Assembly: GCA_020434495.1 (NCBI GenBank)
Contig: JAGRAT010000004.1
Location: 1 to 36,723 of the forward strand
DNA: 36,723 nucleotides
Direction: 5' to 3'
Source of the DNA: Bdellovibrionales bacterium
Lineage (GTDB): Bacteria > Bdellovibrionota_C > UBA2361 > RFPC01
The position numbers were made by a program, and so were the translations under genes. Positions 7,808-14,620 of this stretch are shown here, in pieces. Below the pieces are notes generated by a model. That model was not told the DNA's origin, did no database searches, and saw only the letters and a list, made by a program, of their open reading frames with translations. Position 1 is the first letter of the stretch. The number at the start of each line of letters is the position of its first letter.

Positions 7808-7987
7808 ATGAGTAATGACAATGAAAACAAGGAGTCCGGGCGGAAGCGGAGTTTAACATCACTTACTTTGGCGTGGCTCAGTGAGAAGCTCAGAAGGGCT
7901 GAAGAGATCAAAGAGAAGGTCCATAGCGGGGCTTATCAGGTGGATAGTGAAAAGCTGGCTGCCTCGATGGTAAATAAGGATCGCTAG
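7808..7987 (+). CDS. flgM: FlgM-like anti-sigma-28 factor
   Basis: 59 residues, starting ATG 7808 with AGGAG at 7793-7797. The N-terminal half is polar and probably disordered (MSNDNENKESGRKRSLTS), as in FlgM. The C-terminal half, RAEEIKEKVHSGAYQVDSEK followed by LAASMV, matches the sigma-binding helices of the FlgM family (…IKxxIaxGxYxVDxxkIAxxml). FlgM holds FliA (sigma-28) inactive until the hook-basal body is complete and is then exported. Flagellins at 12300-13871 give it a target pathway. It is shorter than enterobacterial FlgM (97) but within the range of compact versions. It is followed after 155 bases by a kinase-receiver gene in the same direction. Confidence 0.82.
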   Translation: MSNDNENKESGRKRSLTSLTLAWLSEKLRRAEEIKEKVHSGAYQVDSEKLAASMVNKDR

Positions 7988-8142
7988 TCTCTAACTGATT
8001 GATTTTTTGTAATTTTTCGGTCGCAGTCCAGGGAGTCGAAAAGGGCTCTCGACAGGGCTGCTTGACCTCATGATTTTCATTAGAGCTGCCGATAGATCCT
8101 ATGGGAGTAGGCTTCACAGTTTCAGGTGAGCTTTTAGGCAGC

Positions 8143-9420
8143 ATGAGTCTTATTGCAGACAAGTACGAAGTCGTTCGTAAACTCGGCGAAGGGGGTACCG
8201 GTCAGGTGTACCTCGTCAAGCACCGCGACTTGAATGTTCACTACGCCCTGAAGTTGTTGAACCATTCCTTTCTTCACGATGAACGGTTCATCGAACGGTT
8301 CAAGAAAGAAGCGTCGCTTCTCCTCCGATTCAGTCATCCCGGTATTACCCAGTTGCGAGACTTCGGTCGAACTGAGGAAGGGATGTACTATATGGCGATG
8401 GACTACTGTGATGGGGTTCCGCTGAAGTATCAGCTCGATTCTGAAAGTTTCTTTTCTTACGAAGACGCTCTTCAAATTGCGATTCAAATCTTAGATGTTC
8501 TTGAAGCTGCTCATACGCAAGGAATAGTGCACGGGGATATAAAGCCCGAGAATATCATGCTTGAGAAAATGGCAGAGGATGACATTCGAATTAAGGTCCT
8601 CGACTTTGGAACTGCGGTATTAAAGCAGCAGTTTGCAGAGGAAGAGGGGGCTGTTTTTGGAACTCCTTGCTACATGTCTCCTGAACAAGCTGCAGGAGAA
8701 GTAACCCTCGATCAGCGGTCTGATATTTATTCTCTCGGAGTTGTCCTCTATGAGCTACTTACCGGACATGTACCATTCGAGGGGGATACTGTTGTTCAAA
8801 CATTACTCCTTCATCTTACCCAACCATTGCAGTCACTATCGAACTACTACGGGGTCCCAAGAGAGATAGAAGAAGTTGTTTTTAAGGCCCTTGAAAAGAC
8901 CCCGCAGGCTCGTTACCGAACTGCTCGGAAGTTTCGAGAAGCATGTGAAAAAGTACTTCATGAATTGGCACCGGGAACGGCTCCCAAAGCGGCCTCTGTT
9001 GCAAAGGTGCAGAGTGCGACAGTTGAAGAAGAAGATACTGATGCTCCAGAGGAGAAGCGCACGAAGATCCTTTTTCTTGATGATGACGAGATGATTCTCA
9101 ATATCATGCAACACGTCTTTGAGAAGGAGGGATACGAAGTGTTTACTGCCCTCGATTGCTCGTCAATTCACGATTACCTTTTTGAAGAGGGTATTGAACT
9201 TTTGGTAAGTGATGTGCAGATGCCAGGTCTTCCAGGCACCAAAGTCTGCCGTTTATTAAAGAAGTCGATGAAAGACTTAAAGATTATCCTATTCTCTAAT
9301 ATTCCTGAGCGTGATCTTGAGAAGCACTCAGAAGAGAACATGGCAGATGGTTGGATGAGTAAGCAACGAAAGCCGGAAGATTGGCTTTTAGAAATCCGCC
9401 GCGTCCTCGGGACATCCTAA
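8143..9420 (+). CDS. Ser/Thr protein kinase with C-terminal response-regulator receiver domain
   Basis: 425 residues from ATG 8143 (MSLIADKYEVVRKLGEGGTG); an in-frame ATG at 8101 would add 14 non-family residues. Hanks-type kinase motifs: P-loop GEGGTGQV at 15-22, lysine in YALKLL, catalytic loop HGDIKPEN at 130-137, DFG at 154-156, and APE-equivalent SPEQ. The usual HRD arginine is glycine, making it a non-RD kinase that may not need activation-loop phosphorylation. After a Glu-rich linker, a receiver domain starts near residue 308 (KILFLDDDEMIL), with acidic pocket D313-D315 and phospho-acceptor D357 in VSDVQMPG. No membrane segment is present. It probably integrates phosphorelay input with kinase output. 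It lies downstream of flgM; a functional link is unproven. Confidence 0.93.
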   Translation: MSLIADKYEVVRKLGEGGTGQVYLVKHRDLNVHYALKLLNHSFLHDERFIERFKKEASLLLRFSHPGITQLRDFGRTEEGMYYMAMDYCDGVPLKYQLDSESFFSYEDALQIAIQILDVLEAAHTQGIVHGDIKPENIMLEKMAEDDIRIKVLDFGTAVLKQQFAEEEGAVFGTPCYMSPEQAAGEVTLDQRSDIYSLGVVLYELLTGHVPFEGDTVVQTLLLHLTQPLQSLSNYYGVPREIEEVVFKALEKTPQARYRTARKFREACEKVLHELAPGTAPKAASVAKVQSATVEEEDTDAPEEKRTKILFLDDDEMILNIMQHVFEKEGYEVFTALDCSSIHDYLFEEGIELLVSDVQMPGLPGTKVCRLLKKSMKDLKIILFSNIPERDLEKHSEENMADGWMSKQRKPEDWLLEIRRVLGTS

Positions 9421-9460
9421 GTAAGACTATACTTCCAAACCACATGTAGAGTTTGACTTT

Positions 9461-9500
9461 AAACACTGAGGACACAGGGCCGCTTCGCTACCACAGAGGA
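9461..9500. repeat. Left terminal inverted repeat of the 412-bp element
   Basis: Forty bases containing GACACAGGGCCGCTTCGCTA and ending CCACAGAGGA. It pairs with 9833-9872 at 39 of 40 positions; the single mismatch is at 9467. The CACAGAGGACACAG style of sequence recalls, from memory only, dispersed intergenic repeats in other bacteria. Confidence 0.85.
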
Positions 9501-9524
9501 TTGGTTCTTCGATAGTGGACGTTC

Positions 9525-9640
9525 ATATTTGTGAGGAGGTCTTTCCCTCTACGTCCTCGGCAAGAATTTCTTTCTTAGTAGCAGAGATAGCTTGGTGGCT
9601 TGCCTGCGGATTGTTTCGGAAAAAACCTCCCCACAAATAT
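9525..9640. repeat. Internal inverted repeat A
   Basis: 9525-9546 (ATATTTGTGAGGAGGTCTTT then CC) pairs with 9618-9640, imperfectly (about 20 of 22, plus one inserted base). Its loop contains a second nested pair, GGCAAG near 9560 with CTTGCC near 9600. Confidence 0.7.
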
Positions 9641-9685
9641 TCGAAGTATCCCTGTGTTGTGATTCGCATCTGTGCGTAATTCGAA
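9640..9685. repeat. Internal stem C
   Basis: TTCGAA at 9640-9645 pairs with TTCGAA at 9680-9685, enclosing ATTCGCA-TCTG-TGCGTAAT, a hairpin with one bulged A. It lies exactly between internal repeats A and B. Confidence 0.5.
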
Positions 9686-9803
9686 GCCGTTTTCAGGGAG
9701 TGTTTTTGGGAGACAGTCCGCAGCCAAGCCACTGAAAGTTGAGTCACAACCAGGAATCTGAGTTCTTGGCGAGGAGTCGGGAAAAACACTCCCTGAAAAC
9801 GGC
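9686..9803. repeat. Internal inverted repeat B (22-bp perfect)
   Basis: GCCGTTTTCAGGGAGTGTTT plus TT at 9686-9707 is perfectly complementary to 9782-9803. The 74-base loop holds nested stems GCCAAG (9723-9728) with CTTGGC (9765-9770), and GTTG-AGTCA-CAAC at 9738-9750. Confidence 0.85.
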
Positions 9804-9808
9804 TGAAC

Positions 9809-9829
9809 GCTATTCATCGGACGAATAGC
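9809..9829. repeat. Internal hairpin D
   Basis: GCTATTC-ATCGGAC-GAATAGC, a perfect 7-bp stem three bases before the right terminal repeat. There is no matching hairpin beside the left terminal repeat, so the element is asymmetric. Confidence 0.65.
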
Positions 9830-9942
9830 AGTTCCTCTGTGGTAGCGAAGCGGCCCTGTGTCCTCTGTGTTTAGACTTAAAACATCTCTCAACCACCGCT
9901 TCTTTCAATTCATCCACAGTTACCGCTAAACTCAAAAATTAT

Positions 9943-10728
9943 TCATAGATTTCCGAGATAAATTCCCTCAATCCACCCAGTACTTTTCTTCATCATGTTT
10001 GGTTTGGAAGCTCTGGTTGTGCTAGGCGGTAGCGAGGTTAGTGGTCCCGCATCAACGTATACAGTTACCGTTGGTGATATTGTTGAAATGGCTACTGAAC
10101 CAGTAAGTGAGATGATATCTACTTGGACCTCCGTTTCGCTTCGCAATTCCTCAATCCAAATATCACCTCCAGAGATGATTGCACTATCGCTAGCAACAGT
10201 AAGTGTCTGAGTTACAGCAAAATACCCATTTGTGGCAAAGAGCGCATTTGCTCCAGTCAGCGAGAGAGTTTTTACCCCGACGTTGAAGCGACTTCTCCAA
10301 AGTTCTGCTACCTGAAGGTTGTTTATCTGGCACGTGGTAACCGCCTGGAGGGCATTGGAAGATGGATAAGTGGATTGAGGATGATTATCTGATTCTGACT
10401 GAAACTGTATAGAGCAGTGCTCCTGCAGAGAGAAGATGGTTTCGACTTGATAAATATCGTTACCACTTCTTGGAATCCTGTAGGCTACTCCTCCAGTCAG
10501 AGTTCTTCCAAGTCTTGTCACCGTTTCACGATGTATCGTCTCGCCATCGAATGGGATTAACAGCTTCTCTAACAAGCTTGATCGGAGTTGTTCGCCAAAT
10601 TTTTGATGTTGAGCAAGTTGAAAGGTGGAACGGACCGTGGATGCAGTGCTATTCCCAAGGACCATGAGTAGAGTGAGAATAACGATAAGGCAGATTGAGA
10701 GATTTCCTCTTTCCCGTCGTGTCACCAT
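9943..10728 (-). CDS. PilX-like minor pilin-operon protein
   Basis: 261 residues from ATG 10728. The N-terminus is a short basic leader (MVTRRERGN) followed by a hydrophobic helix (LSICLIVILTLLMVLGNSTA), the pattern of PilX/GspK-type minor pilins (RGaaLlisLiiLlvltllg). The middle and C-terminal part is rich in short beta-strand-like repeats (LSLTGANALFATNGYF, LTVASDSAIISGGDIWIEEL), as in PilX-family bodies or beta-helices. It is the last gene of four overlapping minus-strand genes and overlaps the previous one by seven bases. The identity rests mainly on position and N-terminus; the body is not recognisable to me. Its 3' end abuts the multi-hairpin element. Confidence 0.6.
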   Translation of the reverse strand: MVTRRERGNLSICLIVILTLLMVLGNSTASTVRSTFQLAQHQKFGEQLRSSLLEKLLIPFDGETIHRETVTRLGRTLTGGVAYRIPRSGNDIYQVETIFSLQEHCSIQFQSESDNHPQSTYPSSNALQAVTTCQINNLQVAELWRSRFNVGVKTLSLTGANALFATNGYFAVTQTLTVASDSAIISGGDIWIEELRSETEVQVDIISLTGSVAISTISPTVTVYVDAGPLTSLPPSTTRASKPNMMKKSTGWIEGIYLGNL

Positions 10729-11567
10729 TTCGCTGCCTTTCCTCTGTAAGCTTGCAAGAGCATTGCGTCAGGTGAACGTCGGCTCAGTACGTTTTGAACT
10801 TCGAAGTGGAACGGCGCGGCATCTTCTTCAAACAAGAGATCGAGGTTGAGAGTGTAGAGGCCAGCCGGAGAGGTTTCTCCAGCTATTGAGAGCAGGGGAG
10901 CTGCAGAGCGCATAGGTTGGTTCTCGACATCTCTATCCCCAATATGTTGTACGTAGCGGAGAGATCCTTCTTGGCTCACGTAGATTGTTGAGAGGGATAC
11001 TATAGGCAGGATAAATGCAGGAGTGGTCACTTCCGTAATGTTTGGTTGATCAAACAGAACACTTTTTTTCGGAATTGATATGGTGGAATCGCGGCATGAA
11101 CCGTGGGTACCGGAAGCTGTGGCGAGCTCCGCTTCAAAGAGAAGGTCAGCTGAGTAGACAAGCACATGTTCATCAGCAGCGACTGTGCCACAGATGACAC
11201 CAAGCTTCGAGCGAAGGAGAGGATTGCTCCTTTTTAGTTGTATTGCCGTGATGGCGTCAGATGCAGGTATCGGGGCGAGGTCGTCGGTCCTTACACTCAG
11301 TGAGTGGAGAGTGCCATCACGAAATGTTATCAATCCATTTTTGTGGATTTGGGGGAGAAGTGGAAGTCTGTGCTCATCTAGCGAGTCAAGAATTTTCGAT
11401 GAGAGATTCTTGACGATCATTGCCCCCTGCATCTGTTCGGAATAGCGAGTGTATGTCTTGGATTGATAAATCTCACCAGAAAGAAGTGTTACCATTGATG
11501 CAGTAACAATCAGGGCAATCGCCATTGCTATCAGTTTTTCAAGGAGCATCGGCACTCTTGACGGCAA
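10722..11567 (-). CDS. PilW-like minor pilin with non-canonical prepilin motif
   Basis: 281 residues if the TTG at 11567 is used; GTG 11555 and ATG 11549 are alternatives giving 277 and 275. The N-terminal helix LLEKLIAMAIALIVTASMVT has the composition and conserved 'LIAMAI' run of PilW/type IV pilins (GFTLIELLIAMAI). However, the residue before the helix is proline rather than glycine, and the glutamate is at +4 rather than +5, so the prepilin peptidase site looks absent or altered. Position, length and overlap with a clear prepilin upstream and a PilX-like gene downstream suggest PilW. One internal cysteine pair (VICGT, GSCRD) might form a disulfide. Family assignment is moderately sure, the start uncertain. 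Confidence 0.62.
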   Translation of the reverse strand: MPSRVPMLLEKLIAMAIALIVTASMVTLLSGEIYQSKTYTRYSEQMQGAMIVKNLSSKILDSLDEHRLPLLPQIHKNGLITFRDGTLHSLSVRTDDLAPIPASDAITAIQLKRSNPLLRSKLGVICGTVAADEHVLVYSADLLFEAELATASGTHGSCRDSTISIPKKSVLFDQPNITEVTTPAFILPIVSLSTIYVSQEGSLRYVQHIGDRDVENQPMRSAAPLLSIAGETSPAGLYTLNLDLLFEEDAAPFHFEVQNVLSRRSPDAMLLQAYRGKAAKW

Positions 11568-11784
11568 ATGACAAAAGATGACCCTGCCTTCTGCAGATTG
11601 TTAGGAGCTCATCGTATAGTTGCACTGTTGAGTTCTCGCAGGCAGGAAGAGCTTTCAGCGTTAGTTCCTGCTTTACCTCTTTGACCTGAATTGCGGTACT
11701 GTGAAGAACTTGGAGAGTTCCAACTAGTGCTATGAGAATAATGGTGCTCACGACTAAGCACTCAATGAGGAAGAATCCTTTCAT
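11539..11784 (-). CDS. PilV-like type IV prepilin
   Basis: 81 residues from ATG 11784 (MKGFFLIECLVVSTIILIAL); GTG 11790 would add two residues. The class III signal is textbook: two-residue leader, G3, F+1 and E+5, followed by a 20-residue hydrophobic helix. After processing the protein would enter the pilus or pseudopilus assembly. It is short for PilV (usually about 120-180). Its start overlaps the preceding fimT-like stop as ATGA (11781-11784), so translation is coupled. The C-terminus holds two cysteines (PACENS, LTICRR) that could pair. Confidence 0.75.
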   Translation of the reverse strand: MKGFFLIECLVVSTIILIALVGTLQVLHSTAIQVKEVKQELTLKALPACENSTVQLYDELLTICRRQGHLLSFAVKSADAP

Positions 11785-12260
11785 GAGCACTCCGTTCGAA
11801 TTCGACCTCTAAGGGAGATGATAACTTCACAGAATGCCTCGCCCTGTTGAAGGAGAACTCGAGCGGGAGAGTTGACCTGGGAGCTATAGAAAGAGAGTGG
11901 CTGAGCAGGCGCTACAAGAGATAGGTCCGACGGCAATGTGATGGTTCTTCTTACGTTCATATCTAATTCTTTTCGTAGGGTAAACTGCTTGTTCGAATAG
12001 AGGACCTGAACGGTCTCTCGTTCGCTTGATGCTAGCGCCTTCGCTTCCTCCAAAAAGGACGCGACTTCGTTGGCCTGTAGCTGAAGCTGAAACTGCGCGA
12101 GGGTCTCCTTTAGTTCGGGAATACTGAGCCAGACGAAAGTTACGGAAAGGCCGATACTCACGATGAATTCAAGAAGTGTTAGTCCACCGACATTCGTAGC
12201 CCATTGGAAAGACTTTTGATGGAGAGAAAAATCCGGGTATTGAGACGAATTTCCATTCAT
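11781..12260 (-). CDS. FimT/GspH-like minor prepilin
   Basis: 159 residues from ATG 12260. A long leader of 26 residues ends in a glycine pair; cleavage after G26 gives LTLLEFIVSIGLSVTFVWLS, with the glutamate at +5 as in type IV pilins. The body fits GspH/FimT: QLQANEVASFLEEAKALASS on the amphipathic helix, then a strand-rich end finishing CEVIISLRGRIRTECS. It is the first gene of the fimT-pilV-pilW-pilX-like run and begins 39 bases after the second flagellin stop. No Shine-Dalgarno is seen; a 5-bp hairpin (12263-12275) lies two bases upstream of the ATG. Confidence 0.75.
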   Translation of the reverse strand: MNGNSSQYPDFSLHQKSFQWATNVGGLTLLEFIVSIGLSVTFVWLSIPELKETLAQFQLQLQANEVASFLEEAKALASSERETVQVLYSNKQFTLRKELDMNVRRTITLPSDLSLVAPAQPLSFYSSQVNSPARVLLQQGEAFCEVIISLRGRIRTECS

Positions 12261-12262
12261 GA

Positions 12263-12275
12263 CGAATGGTATTCG
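12263..12275 (-). promoter_or_regulatory. Hairpin directly upstream of the fimT-like start
   Basis: CGAAT-GGT-ATTCG is a perfect 5-bp stem two bases from the minus-strand ATG at 12260, in the 39-bp gap after the flagellin pair. It could modulate translation of the pilin run or weakly stop transcription from the flagellins. Confidence 0.35.
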
Positions 12276-12299
12276 ATTTTCTAGAAGAAATGTTTCCGC

Positions 12300-13055
12300 C
12301 TAGAGGAGTGAGCGAATAATAGTGGCGTCAAAAGTTTGCAGGAACTCTGTTCCGGTTGTAAGCCCTCGAATTTCCTTAGCTACTAAACTCGCGACTTCTT
12401 CAGCAGTTTCCGCTGAGGTGATTTTCGTCTCGGAAGTACTGCGTTGGAGCTTCTCGGTGGAAGTAATCTCAGCAAGTATCCCTTCTGCCTTATTTGCGGC
12501 CGCAGAGGATGATTCTCGAGCGCTAATGGCCGATGAAACTATTGTTCCTAAGGTAGTGACTGCGGCTTCAGCACCTGTATCGGTGGAAACATCGACACCT
12601 GAAGAGGCAGAAAGTGAAGAAAAATCAGCCAATGTCACAAGCTTGTTATCTTCTAAGACAAAGGTATCTCCAGCGAGGGTGTTGTTTCCTCTACTATCAG
12701 TCGCTTCGCTAGCAACCCGCTCTATCTCGGTTTGAAGAGCCGCTATCTCGGTATTGAGCTCTGATCGACGGGTCGGATTGCTAGAGGCAGTTGCTTCTTC
12801 AGCAAGCGAAAGCTGTTGTTGTCGAAGGCTGGTAATCGATTGTACCGCGGCATCGGCAATTTGAGCTGCGCTGTTTGCTCCACTCGCAGCTAGTGAGGCT
12901 CCGGCGGTGGTTCGTTCGCTTGAAGAGGACGTTTCGTCATTGGCTGCATCAGCTTCCGCTGGGTTATTCACCCGTTGCCCCGTAATAAGGAGCTGAGATG
13001 AAGATCCGACTAGTCGAGTCTGGGTACTAAGTATTGATCGAGCAAGTATTTCCAT
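12300..13055 (-). CDS. Divergent flagellin-like protein
   Basis: 251 residues from ATG 13055. The N-terminal part (RSILSTQTRLVGSSSQLLIT) and the C-terminal part (AEEVASLVAKEIRGLTTGTE, ending in a hydrophobic LL) follow the D0 coiled-coil layout of flagellins, and the middle has the flagellin RRSELNTEIAALQTEIERVA block. Conservation is far weaker than in the neighbour upstream, and the typical 'TGLRINSAxDDAAG' stretch is remodelled (LLITGQRVNNPAEADAANDE). It starts only six bases after the stop of the canonical flagellin, so they are co-transcribed. It may be a second filament subunit, a filament-tip/base variant, or a regulator-like paralogue. Ala/Ser/Thr-rich composition suggests an exported protein. 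Confidence 0.72.
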   Translation of the reverse strand: MEILARSILSTQTRLVGSSSQLLITGQRVNNPAEADAANDETSSSSERTTAGASLAASGANSAAQIADAAVQSITSLRQQQLSLAEEATASSNPTRRSELNTEIAALQTEIERVASEATDSRGNNTLAGDTFVLEDNKLVTLADFSSLSASSGVDVSTDTGAEAAVTTLGTIVSSAISARESSSAAANKAEGILAEITSTEKLQRSTSETKITSAETAEEVASLVAKEIRGLTTGTEFLQTFDATIIRSLL

Positions 13056-13061
13056 ATGGCA

Positions 13062-13871
13062 CTACGAAAGAAGTCTTTGAACAATTGATGCGCTAAGATT
13101 TTGATTCGCTTGCGCTTGGAGGGCCGTTCCGGACTGGTTGAGAACTTGCAGCCGAGCAAGGCTCGCTGTTCCTTCTGCAACATCGTAACTGATAATTCTA
13201 CTCCGTGCGGATTGAATCACTTCTTCTGATGCAAGGCCGTTATCAATTGCCGTGTTCACGCGAGACTGGAAGGCTCCGATATCTCCCCGCGCAGAATTTA
13301 CCGTGTCCCGTAAATTTCTTATTTCTGCAAGAGATGATTGTGCTTGAGATTGCGTTCCGATCGATCCGCTAACGAAGGCATCTTTAATGTTACCGATATT
13401 ATAGCTCAGCTGAGAACTCTGACTGCTGTCTTTGCCAACCTGGAGAGTTATCTCGGTATCGTCCTCAAGAATCTTCTGACCATTGAAGTCTGTGGCATTT
13501 GCCACTCTGTCGATTTCTGCCTTCAATGCACTAAACTCTGTATTTAACGCTTCACGTTGCGTATCCGAGTACGTGCCGTTGCTTGCTTGAAGAGCAAGCT
13601 CTTCAAGCCGAATCGTTGCATTTGAAATAGATTCAAGCGCACTGTCTGCAACTCGGGAAAGGTCAAAGCCGTTTTGGCCATTTCGAACCCCTTGTCGCGT
13701 AATCGCCGCATCAGCTGCGAGGCCTGCTTCGATGGCTCCGATGGCACTGTTTAGCTCTTCCGTTTTTAGCCCTGTGGCTAAGTTGTTAAAAACGGTTTCA
13801 AGTTCTTTATTGTTTTTTCTGAAATTGTTCTGAATAGATTTGGAGATCTTATCAAAATTAATCCCTACCAT
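13062..13871 (-). CDS. fliC: Flagellin
   Basis: 269 residues from ATG 13871, preceded by GAGGT. Canonical D0/D1 features: LATGLKTEELNSAIGAIEAG, QGVRNGQNGFDLSRVADSAL, ASNGTYSDTQREALNTEFSA and EIDRVANATDFNGQKIL at the N-terminal side, and SARGDIGAFQSRVNTAI with QSGTALQAQANQNLSASIVQ at the C-terminus. It has almost no variable D2/D3 domain, so it is a minimal flagellin. It is the filament subunit secreted by the flagellar export apparatus. The divergent flagellin-like gene follows in the same operon. No clear sigma-28 promoter was found in the 182 bp upstream. Confidence 0.93.
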   Translation of the reverse strand: MVGINFDKISKSIQNNFRKNNKELETVFNNLATGLKTEELNSAIGAIEAGLAADAAITRQGVRNGQNGFDLSRVADSALESISNATIRLEELALQASNGTYSDTQREALNTEFSALKAEIDRVANATDFNGQKILEDDTEITLQVGKDSSQSSQLSYNIGNIKDAFVSGSIGTQSQAQSSLAEIRNLRDTVNSARGDIGAFQSRVNTAIDNGLASEEVIQSARSRIISYDVAEGTASLARLQVLNQSGTALQAQANQNLSASIVQRLLS

Positions 13872-13905
13872 GGTACAACCTCACTGTCTTCCTTCGTCGG
13901 CTGGT

Positions 13906-13918
13906 CCATAAATTATGG
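13906..13918. promoter_or_regulatory. Palindrome in the flagellin leader region
   Basis: CCATAA-A-TTATGG, perfect over 13 bases, 35 bases upstream of the flagellin ATG and overlapping a GGTCC/GGACC pair. It is a candidate operator or leader hairpin. Confidence 0.35.
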
Positions 13919-14053
13919 GGCGGACCGCTGACTAATCGTCCTCAACTGAGATCACCATTCTTTCCTGCGTTACAGGGGAAGTCGGCTAAAAATGTGGGAA
14001 CTGTAGTTTTGAGAGCGGAAAAAGAGCGGGATGATACTTTTTCCGAAGCTTCC

Positions 14054-14503
14054 CTAGTCTAAACCGAGGAGTCCTTTAAGTTTTTGGCGTAGGAATATCT
14101 CGTAATCATCCTCAACGCCATCTGCGGCAATTACTTCTTCGATAACATCCATCACCGTTTCTCGCTCATCAAGGCTGAGGTTGTCCTTAAGAGTTGCTCC
14201 AAATCTTCCTATCCCGCGCATGTTGCGGAGAACGTTCTGGGCTTGGTTTACAAGAGCAGAAACTTCATGTTTCGGAGTTCCGAACATTCTCATTAAGCCC
14301 CGGACAATCACCTGATACTCTGCTGGATCGAAATCTTGGTCAGACGAAGCCAGATCAACAAGAAGAACAGTTACTGCTAGTTCGATATCTCTCTTCGCTA
14401 CATTTCCTGTATACCGCTTACGCTCCTTGTGTGCCTTATCAATAGCGACTTCTTGTTGCGCGAGAAGTTGTTGAACTGTTGCCTTAAGTGCTGCTGAATC
14501 CAT
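14054..14503 (-). CDS. TerB-like (DjlA-type) helical protein
   Basis: 149 residues from ATG 14503 with AAAGGT upstream. The central block ELAVTVLLVDLASSDQDFDP, EYQVIVRGLMRMFGTPKHEV and the second half ERETVMDVIEEVIAADGVED with a C-terminal FLRQKLKGLLGL match the TerB/COG4103 seven-helix fold, including the acidic 'aDG.id..E' positions thought to bind metal. TerB-like domains occur in tellurite-resistance, envelope stress and co-chaperone proteins; a stand-alone form such as this has no settled function. No ter genes lie nearby. The protein looks cytoplasmic, without a signal peptide or membrane segment. Confidence 0.75.
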   Translation of the reverse strand: MDSAALKATVQQLLAQQEVAIDKAHKERKRYTGNVAKRDIELAVTVLLVDLASSDQDFDPAEYQVIVRGLMRMFGTPKHEVSALVNQAQNVLRNMRGIGRFGATLKDNLSLDERETVMDVIEEVIAADGVEDDYEIFLRQKLKGLLGLD

Positions 14504-14590
14504 GAACGTACCTTTAAAATTGAAGCTGTTTTAGTAACTCATAGAAGTTATGACGGGACCGGCAATTGATGTGTGCCCTTAATTTCGACG

Positions 14591-14601
14591 CTCGAATCGA
14601 G
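14591..14601. promoter_or_regulatory. Palindrome CTCGA-A-TCGAG near the -35 position
   Basis: An 11-bp perfect palindrome that ends 22 bases before a TATAAT box. Its position would let a bound repressor or activator contact the -35 region of the promoter at 14621-14629. Confidence 0.35.
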
Positions 14602-14620
14602 GGGAAACGCTGTGCTAACA

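Larger units (their letters stand above)
9461..9872. mobile_element. 412-bp multi-hairpin inverted-repeat element (MITE/fold-back-like), no transposase
   Basis: This fills the 522-bp gap between the kinase gene (ends 9420) and the pilX-like gene (ends 9943); I see no gene in it. Terminal arms 9461-9500 and 9833-9872 are inverted repeats matching at 39 of 40 positions. Inside, in order, are arm A (9525-9546 with 9618-9640), a small stem C (TTCGAA at 9640-9645 and 9680-9685), arm B (9686-9707 with 9782-9803, 22/22), and hairpin D (9809-9829). The element could therefore fold as a four-branched cruciform or RNA. Minus-strand open frames of 88 and 105 codons cross it but lack a ribosome site and follow the repeats. 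It could be a non-autonomous transposon, a large structured RNA, or a recombination site. Confidence 0.7.

Noticed and set aside
8088-8095. GCCGATAG upstream of the kinase gene resembling a sigma-28 -10 box
   Set aside because: No TAAAG-like -35 element lies at the right distance, so I did not list it as a promoter.
9523-9892. Minus-strand open frames of 88 and 105 codons in the multi-hairpin element
   Set aside because: They have no ribosome site or recognisable domain, and their sequence follows the inverted repeats, so they look non-coding.
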